Below are positions 6,090 to 12,090 of a stretch of 12,318 nucleotides of DNA, piece by piece; positions within the stretch are counted from its first letter, which is position 1; each line of letters opens with the position of its first letter. The notes under the pieces were generated by a model, which saw nothing but the letters and a program-made list of their open reading frames with translations, ran no database searches and was not told the origin of the DNA. The position numbers and the translations under genes were made by a program. This DNA comes from JAWLGW01 sp964569055 (GTDB lineage: Bacteria > Planctomycetota > J058), in NCBI GenBank assembly GCA_964569055.1, contig CAZMSZ010000220.1, positions 1-12,318 of the forward strand, read 5' to 3'.

Positions 6090-7090
6090 CGTGCACCACT
6101 CGCTTCGGCGACCGGAGGCTCCTCCGGTCCACCGCTCGCGGCGGGCCCGCTCGGACCCTCCGCCTGCTCCTGCTCGGCCGCGGCGCGCGCGCGCACCTCG
6201 TCCAGGCTCTCACCGGGCGGCACCGTCCCGCCCGCCTCCCGATACCAGTCCTCCCAGGCGCGCAGCTGCTCGTCGCTCGCAGGCTCGCCCGGGGTGTACG
6301 GGAGCTGTTCTTCTTCGGTCTTGCCGCTCACCTGCCGCAGCGTATCCACCAGGGCTGGGCCCAACACGGGCACCAGCTCCGGCGTGAGGTCGCGCAGCGC
6401 GCGGATCGCCGGCCAGGCCTCCGCCGGCCCGCCGAGGCGCGCCAGGTGATTGGCCGCGTGCGCCCGCGAGAACGCCGCGCCATCACCGTCGGCCCCCGCG
6501 CGGAGCAGCTCGAGCGCCCGTTCCCGCAGGCTCGGGTCGGCCTCGGCCTGATCGCGCACCATGGCGTAGGCGTTGGCGCGCACGTTGGCGTCGTGGTCGC
6601 GGCAGGCGGTGCGGACGACCTCCTGCGCGGCGGGAGCCGCGATCCGACCGACCACGCGCAGCACCGCCACCCGGTAGAGCTGGTCGCGCTGCATGGGGTC
6701 GTTCAGCTCGGCCACGAGGTGCTCGAGCACCCCCGAGTCCGTCATGTCGAGCAAGGCCTCGACCGAGGCGGGGTCGAGCCGGCCCTCGGCGTGGATCGTC
6801 TCGCGCAGGTTGCCGAGGTGGTAGTCCACCCGCATGTCGGTCCAGCGGAACGCGAAGATCCCCAGCGCGACCACCCACAGCAGCACGCACAACCCGATCA
6901 GCTGGGGGTCGAGCCCGCCCTCGGCGTCGTCGTCCGCTTCCCCGGACCGCGCGGTCGGGGCATCCTGCCCGTCCCCCTCGCGCGAGGCGGTCTGGGCCAC
7001 CACTTCGGACTCGGAGCCGGACTCGGATCGGGCCGAGGCCGGCTCGCTGGCCGGATGGTCGGCCGGATGGGTCTTCTCCTCGTCGGCCAC
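6086..7090 (-). CDS. Single-pass membrane protein with HEAT-like repeats
   Basis: A 334-aa protein whose acidic, Ser/Glu-rich N-terminal tail (1-62, with SESGSESE at 22-29) is followed by one hydrophobic segment (about 64-81, LIGLCVLLWVVALGIFAF). A helical-repeat region (about 95-255) follows, resembling HEAT or PBS-lyase-type repeats: LLDMTDSGVLEHLVAELND, LYRVAVLRVVGRIAAP, DHDANVRANAYAMVRDQAE, and AANHLARLGGPAEAWPAIRAL. The C-terminus holds a Trp motif (LRAWEDWYREAGG, 276-288) and then an acidic Ala/Pro/Glu-rich tail. Such repeats usually bind other proteins; the partner is unknown. The acidic N-terminus is not a cleavable signal, so a membrane anchor is inferred. The GTG start at 7090 has GAGGAG about 4 nt upstream and is the only sensible start. 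It is the first gene of the operon, just downstream of a good promoter, and overlaps the next gene by 4 nt. Confidence 0.82.
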   Translation of the reverse strand: MADEEKTHPADHPASEPASARSESGSESEVVAQTASREGDGQDAPTARSGEADDDAEGGLDPQLIGLCVLLWVVALGIFAFRWTDMRVDYHLGNLRETIHAEGRLDPASVEALLDMTDSGVLEHLVAELNDPMQRDQLYRVAVLRVVGRIAAPAAQEVVRTACRDHDANVRANAYAMVRDQAEADPSLRERALELLRAGADGDGAAFSRAHAANHLARLGGPAEAWPAIRALRDLTPELVPVLGPALVDTLRQVSGKTEEEQLPYTPGEPASDEQLRAWEDWYREAGGTVPPGESLDEVRARAAAEQEQAEGPSGPAASGGPEEPPVAEASGAR

Positions 7091-7108
7091 GGGCTCCTCG
7101 CGGGCTAG

Positions 7109-7136
7109 ACTATACAGGCCGCGACTAGGCAGTCAA
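7109..7136 (-). promoter_or_regulatory. Sigma-70-like promoter of the five-gene minus-strand operon
   Basis: Reading the minus strand, TTGACT (7136-7131, 5 of 6 to the -35 consensus) is followed by a 16-nt spacer and TATAGT (7114-7109, 5 of 6 to the -10 consensus). Transcription would begin near 7102, giving a leader of only about 12 nt that contains the GAGGAG ribosome binding site of the GTG start at 7090. Such a match is uncommon in DNA this GC-rich. I saw no equally good promoter on the plus strand for the divergent gene in this 83-bp space. Confidence 0.7.
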
Positions 7137-7173
7137 TGTTGCCACCCCAGCGAGTTACGACGGAGCGACGCGC

Positions 7174-9720
7174 GTGAGCGCCGGGATCGAGACGACCCTC
7201 GTCCCGCTCCACACCGCGGGCTTGCTCCCGCCGGCGCGTGTGGGTGGAAAGGCCCACAATCTGGGCCGGCTGCTCGCCGCGGGGCTCCCCGTCCCGCCGG
7301 GGTTCGTGATCCCGGCAGACGCGTGGGAGGACGAGGCCCCCTGCGGCGACGCGAACGGCCGCGCGGCGGCGCTCGAGCGCGCGCTCGCGGCGGCCCTCGA
7401 CGAGCTCGGCGCCGGCCCGCTCGCCGTGCGCTCTTCGGCGACCGACGAGGACGCGCCCGGCGCGAGCGCGGCCGGCGTCTACCTGAGCGAGCTCGAGGTC
7501 GAGGGCCTCCCGGCGGTGCTCGCCGCGGCGCGGGCCTGCCGCGGCTCGGGCGAAGGCGCGGCGGCGCGCGCCTACCGCGGCGAGGCCGCCCCGCCCGCCG
7601 AGGTGGCGGTCGTCGTGCAACGCATGATCCGCCCGCGAGTGGCCGGCGTGCTGTTCACCCGGGCGGGCGAGCCGCGAGCGGAGCAGGTGCTGGTCGAGGC
7701 CTCGCCCGGCGACGGCCGCGCGCTCGTCGACGGGCGCGTGGCTCCGGCGCGCGCCGCGCTCCCGCGCGACCCGGGGCAGGTCCGCGAGGGGCTGCGTCAC
7801 GAAGGCGTCGAGCTGCTCTCCCGCGCCGCGCTGCGCGAGCTGGTCGCGCTCGGCCGGCGCGCCGAGGCGCTGCTGCGCACGGGCGCCGACGTCGAGTGGT
7901 GCTGGGACGGCGAGCGGGCCTGGCTGCTGCAGGCCCGCCCGATCACCCGCCCGGTCCCGCTGTGCGGCGAGGGGCGCGTGGTGTGGACCGCCGCCAACAC
8001 CCAGGAGGCGCTGCTCGAGCCCGTGACCCCGCTCTCGTGGTCGCTCCTGAGCCCGCTGGTCGAGGCCGGTCGGCGCGACCTGTTCCGCGCGGCCGGGTTC
8101 GACGAGCTGCCGGGGCCCGGCTACATGCGGCTGTTCGGCGGGCTGCCCTACTTCAACCCCGACTACTTCCGGCAGTTCCTGCGCCAGGTCCCGGGCGCGC
8201 CCGAGAACATCTTCGACGCGCTGATCTTCGGCGAGGGCCCGCCCGAGGTCGAGCTGCGCGCGCGCGACCTCGCCTCGCCGCGCACCGCCCGCCTGCTGCT
8301 GCTGCTGGCGCTCCTGCGCGTCGCGGCCCGCGAGCGGTTCGAGCTGTTCCAGCGCCTGTTCTCGCTGCGCCTCGCCTGGCTGGAGCGGACCTCGCTCCCC
8401 GCGGTCGGCGACGCCGAGCTGCTGACGCTCCGCGCCCGCGCCACCCGCCTCCTCGACCAGGCGCTGCGCCAGCACGTCCTGGGGACCGCGATCTCGGGGG
8501 CGGGCTACCTGCTGCTCGAGGAGTTCTTGCGTCGGGCCGGCGTGGCGGCGGCCTTCCCGCCCGGGCTGGCCGCGCGCCTGACCGCGGGCGCGGTCGGCAA
8601 CGCGGTCGCGGCGGCGAGCGGGCGGCTCGAGGAGCTGGCGGGGCGGGTCGCGGCCGCGGCCGAGGGCGACCCGGCGCTCCTCGACGACCTGGCGGCGCTC
8701 ACGCGCGGCCCGGCGGCGCAGCCCACCCGCAGCCGGGCGCAGCTCGCCCGCGAGCTGGGCGAGCTGCTGCGCGCCTGCGGCCACCGCTGCGAGAACGAGG
8801 CGGAGCTGCTCGAGCCGCGCTGGGCCGACGACCCGACCGTGCTGCTCGGGGTGGTGCGCAGCACGGCGCTCGCGCTGCAGGAGCGCGGCGAGGAGCTGGC
8901 GCGCCGGCGGGCGCGGGAGGCGGACCTCCCCCGGCGCGCCGGGCAGGTCGCGCGGCGCGTGCGCCGGTTCCTGGCGCGCCACGGCCGCCTCGAGCGCGCG
9001 CTCCCGCTGCGCCGCCTGACGTTCGCCGCGCTGCTGCGCGAGGCGCGCCGCTACGCGCCCTACCGCGAGAACCTCAAGGACCGCGCGCTGCGCGCGCTCC
9101 ACCTGCTGCGCCGGGTGTTCCTCGAGGCGGGCGCGCGCCTGGCGCGGCGCGGCGCGCTCGACCGCGCGGGGGACGTGTTCTTCCTCGAGGTGGACGAGGT
9201 CGAGGCCGCGCTCGGCGATCGGCCGGGCGCCCCGCGGCCCGCGGAGCTGCGCGAGCGCGCCCGCGCCCGGCGGGCGGAGCGCGAGGCGAACCTCGGCCGC
9301 ACGCCGCCGCGCTACGTGATCGAGGTGCCCGGCCGGCCGCCGCGCGCCGTGCACGCGCCGGCCGCGGCGAGCGGCCTGCTGACCGGGGTCCCGGTGTCGA
9401 GCGGCAAGCGGACCGCGCGGGCCCGCGTGCTGCGCGGCATGGGCGACGCCGCGCGGCTGGCCCCCGGCGAGGTGCTGGTGGCGCGCGTGGTGAACGCCGC
9501 CTGGACGCCCCTGTTCACGATCGCGGGCGCGGTGGTCGCCGAGGTGGGCGGCGTCCTCTCGCACGGCGCGATCGTGGCGCGCGAGTACGGCCTCCCCGCG
9601 GTGTTCGGCGTGGCGGGCGCGAGCGCCGCGATCCCCGACGGGGCGCTGGTGTGCGTGGACGGCGACCTCGGGGTGGTGACGCTGGTGGAGGAGGGGGGTG
9701 GTGGAGAGGAGAGGGCCTGA
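7174..9720 (+). CDS. PEP-utilising phosphotransferase, rifampin phosphotransferase-like
   Basis: An 848-aa protein with the three-part plan of rifampin phosphotransferases and phosphoenolpyruvate synthases. The N-terminal ATP-grasp domain (about 12-260) has VGGKAHNLG with Lys26, LAVRSSATDEDAPGASAAG with Arg86, and the closing EWCWDGERAWLLQARPIT (Glu241, Arg255). A long middle domain (about 270-700) starts with NTQEALLEPVTPLSWS, close to the NTQE...TPLTWS pattern of rifampin phosphotransferases. The C-terminal swivelling phosphohistidine domain (about 735-845) has GGVLSHGAIVAREYGLPAV, with His797 as the predicted phospho-carrier. Rifampin phosphotransferases are about 860 residues, so the length fits; a separate PEP-binding barrel as in PEP synthase is absent. 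Such enzymes move the beta-phosphate of ATP to an acceptor; the acceptor here is unknown and need not be rifampin. The GTG start at 7174 has GGAG 8 nt upstream. It is transcribed divergently from the operon, with 83 bp between starts. Confidence 0.88.
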   Translation: MSAGIETTLVPLHTAGLLPPARVGGKAHNLGRLLAAGLPVPPGFVIPADAWEDEAPCGDANGRAAALERALAAALDELGAGPLAVRSSATDEDAPGASAAGVYLSELEVEGLPAVLAAARACRGSGEGAAARAYRGEAAPPAEVAVVVQRMIRPRVAGVLFTRAGEPRAEQVLVEASPGDGRALVDGRVAPARAALPRDPGQVREGLRHEGVELLSRAALRELVALGRRAEALLRTGADVEWCWDGERAWLLQARPITRPVPLCGEGRVVWTAANTQEALLEPVTPLSWSLLSPLVEAGRRDLFRAAGFDELPGPGYMRLFGGLPYFNPDYFRQFLRQVPGAPENIFDALIFGEGPPEVELRARDLASPRTARLLLLLALLRVAARERFELFQRLFSLRLAWLERTSLPAVGDAELLTLRARATRLLDQALRQHVLGTAISGAGYLLLEEFLRRAGVAAAFPPGLAARLTAGAVGNAVAAASGRLEELAGRVAAAAEGDPALLDDLAALTRGPAAQPTRSRAQLARELGELLRACGHRCENEAELLEPRWADDPTVLLGVVRSTALALQERGEELARRRAREADLPRRAGQVARRVRRFLARHGRLERALPLRRLTFAALLREARRYAPYRENLKDRALRALHLLRRVFLEAGARLARRGALDRAGDVFFLEVDEVEAALGDRPGAPRPAELRERARARRAEREANLGRTPPRYVIEVPGRPPRAVHAPAAASGLLTGVPVSSGKRTARARVLRGMGDAARLAPGEVLVARVVNAAWTPLFTIAGAVVAEVGGVLSHGAIVAREYGLPAVFGVAGASAAIPDGALVCVDGDLGVVTLVEEGGGGEERA

Positions 9721-9726
9721 GAGGAG

Positions 9727-9775
9727 GAAGACAACAGGGAATATCAACAGCGAATAACAATCCGAATATCAATGG
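9727..9775. repeat. Four imperfect 12-13-bp tandem units in an AT-richer patch
   Basis: Just after the stop of the PEP-utilising enzyme lie GAAGACAACAGG (9727), GAATATCAACAGC (9739), GAATAACAATCC (9752) and GAATATCAATGG (9764). The common core is GAA-TA-x-CAA and the periods are 12, 13 and 12 bp, close to but longer than one helical turn. The patch is roughly 40% G+C against about 75% around it. It could be a protein-binding array, a decayed minisatellite, or part of the untranslated region of a neighbouring gene. Confidence 0.6.
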
Positions 9776-9827
9776 CTGTCGCTCGGGGCACACGCCTCCC
9801 GAGGAGTGTAGATCGCGGTGGCGCGAG

Positions 9828-9920
9828 CTACGCCAGCGGCAGCTTCGCGAGGGACTGTCGCCTGCGCCCGCCCAGGAGGGGGGTGAGGCGCCTCCTCGGC
9901 CCGGGGAGAGCGCGCTGCGC
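9828..9920 (-). other. Possible 3' end of a gene truncated by the gap
   Basis: On the minus strand a frame enters from the N gap at 9920 and stays open for 30 codons to TAG at 9828-9830. It reads as a basic, Arg/Leu/Pro-rich tail ending GGRRRQSLAKLPLA. A small basic protein downstream of holA would lie here, and a basic ending is typical of such proteins, but I cannot match it to S20 or any other family. Thirty codons without a stop occur readily by chance at this GC content. If real, the gene is mostly inside the gap. Confidence 0.2.
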
Positions 9921-10020
9921 NNNNNNNNNNNNNNNNNNNNNNNNNNNNNNNNNNNNNNNNNNNNNNNNNNNNNNNNNNNNNNNNNNNNNNNNNNNNNNNN
10001 NNNNNNNNNNNNNNNNNNNN
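9921..10020. other. Assembly gap of 100 N
   Basis: Exactly 100 consecutive Ns, the conventional placeholder for a scaffold gap of unknown length. The true distance between the flanks, and whether they are adjacent, is therefore not established. The holA stop lies 2 nt inside the right-hand contig (10023-10025), so that gene is complete. Confidence 0.97.
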
Positions 10021-10022
10021 CC

Positions 10023-11174
10023 CTACCGCGCGCTCACCGGCTCCCGCTCGGCCAGCGCCAGCGCGACCACCACGTCGCTGAGGGTGCCCTGCGGGTCGGC
10101 CGAGCTGCGCAGGGCGCCGTCGGCGCGGCGCAGGAGCGCGTGGCGCCGCGCCAGCTCGTCGAGGCGGGCGCGCCGCACGCGGCCCTGGAACGTGCTCTTG
10201 TCCTTGTAGTGCACGCGCAGCTCCTGCGTGATGTCGTACAGGCGCGCCCCCGCCTCGAGCATGCCACGGGCCTGGATCAGGCGGTTGAGGTCCCAGCGCA
10301 GGGTGGGGAGCAGGATCATGGCGATCCCGGTCGCGTCGCGCGTCCGGGCGCCGCCCCCGGTGATCAGGCCGTCGCGGAACACGCGGTGGGCCACGCGCAG
10401 CGCGCCCTCCACGTCGCCGCGCGCGATCCGATCCACCAGGTTGAAGCCCTGCTCGCTCGAGCCGAACGAGGCCAGCGCCTCGACCTGCTCGGCCGTGATC
10501 GGCCCCTCGCCGCCGGCGGCCGCCAGCTTGCGGACCTCCGCGTCGATCGCCGCCAGCGCGACGGCCTGCCCGCCGAGCCGGTCGAGCAGCGCCTGGTCGG
10601 CCCCGCGCGCGAACGGCCGCCCCCACGCCTGCGCGCGCGCGCGCACGAACGCCCGCAGGCCCGCCTCGTCGGGCGGGCGGCAGTCGACCCGCTCCGCCTT
10701 GGCGAGCAGCGCCTTGGTGCTGCGCAGCCGGGAGTCGAGCTTCTCGACCACCAGCGCCAGGGTCGAGCTGGGGTTGGGCGCCTCGAGGTAGGCGGCGATC
10801 GCCTCGCCATGGGTGGCGACGAAGCTCGTCTGCCCGCCGGCGCTCGCGCCGTCCACGATCACCAGGCGGCCGCTGGTGCCGAAGAACGGGAGGGTGCGCA
10901 GCTCGTCGAGCACCACGGCCAGCTCGACCTTGCCTCCCTCCAGCTCGCACAGCGACGGGCCGGGGTTGTCGCCCAGGACGTGCGCGCGCAGCGCCGCCAG
11001 CGCCGCGTCGACCAAGAACCGCTCGCCGCCCTCGAGCAGGTAGCAGGCGGAGGGCCCCTTGGCCGCGAGCCGCTCGGCCAGCGCGAGCGCCGGCGTCCAG
11101 GCCTCCTTGCCCTTGCCGCCCCGGCCGTCGTTGCCGCGACCGCCCTTGGGCCGCTCTCCGCTCCGCTTCGCCAT
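10023..11174 (-). CDS. holA: DNA polymerase III subunit delta
   Basis: A 383-aa delta subunit of the clamp-loader complex, which opens the beta sliding clamp and helps load it on primed DNA. After a basic Gly/Lys/Arg-rich extension (1-24) it has the AAA+-like N-terminal pattern of HolA: ACYLLEGGERFLVDAALAALR (43-63, degenerate P-loop as usual for delta), LRTLPFFGTSGRLVIVDGA (92-110) and TLALVVEKLDSR (138-149). The middle domain has LRAFVRARAQAWG and EVRKLAAAGGEGPITAEQVEAL. The C-terminal helical collar runs from FNLVDRIARGDVEGALRVAHRVFRDG to a final ALRSSADPQGTLSDVVVALAL. It is slightly longer than the usual 330-350 aa because of the basic tail. The ATG at 11174 is preceded by GAGGGG. The gene is divergent from ssb across 247 bp, and its end abuts the scaffold gap. 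Confidence 0.92.
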   Translation of the reverse strand: MAKRSGERPKGGRGNDGRGGKGKEAWTPALALAERLAAKGPSACYLLEGGERFLVDAALAALRAHVLGDNPGPSLCELEGGKVELAVVLDELRTLPFFGTSGRLVIVDGASAGGQTSFVATHGEAIAAYLEAPNPSSTLALVVEKLDSRLRSTKALLAKAERVDCRPPDEAGLRAFVRARAQAWGRPFARGADQALLDRLGGQAVALAAIDAEVRKLAAAGGEGPITAEQVEALASFGSSEQGFNLVDRIARGDVEGALRVAHRVFRDGLITGGGARTRDATGIAMILLPTLRWDLNRLIQARGMLEAGARLYDITQELRVHYKDKSTFQGRVRRARLDELARRHALLRRADGALRSSADPQGTLSDVVVALALAEREPVSAR

Positions 11175-11421
11175 GCGCCCCTCGCCTCGCGCGAGCGTAG
11201 CACGCAGCACCCCCAGCGCCGCGCGAGGGGGTCGGGCGCGCCACCCCGAACGGAACGCGACCCGGGCCATCGTCGGCGCCGACCCCGAGCCGATGAGCGA
11301 ACTCGCTGGCGCGGGGCGGTTTGGGGCGGCTGCCCGGGCCTGTCCGACCCCCTGAGTATCCTCCTCGGCGCGCCGCGGGAGATGGCTCGCGCGGCCACCC
11401 CTAGCCCAAGAGAGGTGCCCA
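11175..11421. promoter_or_regulatory. Divergent intergenic region between holA and ssb
   Basis: These 247 bp must carry the promoters of both replication genes. I could not identify convincing -35/-10 pairs. TATCCT at 11357-11362 is a weak -10 candidate for ssb without a matching -35. A perfect 10-bp palindrome, CTCGCGCGAG (11186-11195), lies 11 nt upstream of the holA start and could be a binding site or chance. The ssb ribosome binding site is AGAGG at 11411-11415. Confidence 0.35.
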
Positions 11422-12075
11422 ATGGCGAGTCTCAACCGCGTGTTCATGATCGGCCGATTGACCAAGGACCCCGAGCTCCGCTACCTCCCCAACGGGACGG
11501 CGAAGACCGAGCTGCGGCTCGCGACCAGCCGCGAGTGGAAGGACAAGGGGGGCGAGCGCCAGAAGGACGTCTGCTACATCGACATCGTCGTCTGGGCCCG
11601 CCAGGCCGAGATCGCCAAGCAGTACCTCGCCAAGGGGCGGCAGGTGTTCGTGGAGGGGCGGCTCGAGTACTCCGAGTGGGAGCGTGACGGGCAGCGCCGC
11701 AGCAAGCACCAGATCGTGGCCGATCGGCTGCAGTTCCTCGATCGCAACGACAGCGAGGGCGGCGGCAACTTCGAGGGCGCCGAGGAGGGCGGCTACGCCC
11801 GCAGCGGCGGCGGCTACGGCGGCGGCAACGGCGGCGGGCGCAGCTACGGCGGCAACGGCGGCGGAGGCTACGGCAACGGCGGCGGTCGCAGCTACGGCAA
11901 CGGCGGCAACGGCGGCGGCGGCGGTGGCGGCTACGGCGGCTACGGCGGCGGCGGGAGCGGCGGGAAGAGCTACGGCGGGAAGACCTACGGGGGGAACGCC
12001 TACGAGGACGCGCCGCCCCAGGAGGCGCCGATCTCCGAGGCGATGGGCGTCCCCGACTCGGACCTGCCCTTCTAG
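11422..12075 (+). CDS. ssb: Single-stranded DNA-binding protein
   Basis: A 217-aa SSB that coats single-stranded DNA during replication, recombination and repair. The OB-fold (1-107) begins MASLNRVFMIGRLTKDPELRY and contains the family features GTAKTELRLATSREW, CYIDIVVWARQAEIAKQYLAKG, and QVFVEGRLEYSEWERDGQRR. A linker of about 70 residues (123-193) is built almost only of Gly, Tyr, Asn, Ser and Arg in GGGY/GGNGG units. The acidic tip DSDLPF (212-217) corresponds to the DDDIPF peptide that recruits partner proteins. The ATG at 11422 has AGAGG 6 nt upstream. The gene is longer than the 160-180 aa typical of many SSBs because of the linker. The usual partner rpsF is not seen upstream; holA is the divergent neighbour. 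Confidence 0.96.
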   Translation: MASLNRVFMIGRLTKDPELRYLPNGTAKTELRLATSREWKDKGGERQKDVCYIDIVVWARQAEIAKQYLAKGRQVFVEGRLEYSEWERDGQRRSKHQIVADRLQFLDRNDSEGGGNFEGAEEGGYARSGGGYGGGNGGGRSYGGNGGGGYGNGGGRSYGNGGNGGGGGGGYGGYGGGGSGGKSYGGKTYGGNAYEDAPPQEAPISEAMGVPDSDLPF

Positions 12076-12090
12076 CGCGCGGCGCTAACG

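Larger units (their letters stand above)
9721..10022. other. Intergenic stretch containing the scaffold gap
   Basis: Between the PEP-utilising enzyme and holA I see the tandem repeats (9727-9775), a GC-rich stretch with a short minus-strand frame open into the gap (9828-9920), and 100 Ns. There is no tRNA-like cloverleaf and no T-tailed terminator for the plus-strand gene. The plus frame from ATG at 9772 stays open to the gap, but its Arg/Gly-rich reading looks like nothing known and it lacks a ribosome binding site. Confidence 0.7.

Noticed and set aside
7139..7167. Possible plus-strand promoter TTGCCA for the PEP-utilising gene
   Set aside because: TTGCCA is a fair -35, but no -10-like hexamer lies 16-18 nt downstream, where the ribosome binding site is found instead.
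9772..9920. Plus-strand gene starting at ATG 9772 and entering the gap
   Set aside because: It has no ribosome binding site, its Arg/Gly-rich reading matches nothing, and its start lies within the tandem repeat.
11334..11362. Possible ssb promoter with TATCCT as -10
   Set aside because: The matching -35 position is CCGGGC, unlike any sigma-70 element, so the call is unsupported.
6834..11687. Plus-strand open frame of 1617 codons through the gap
   Set aside because: It runs through the N gap and antisense to holA, is Arg/Ala/Gly-rich, and shadows the PEP-utilising enzyme and ssb. No family signature is present.
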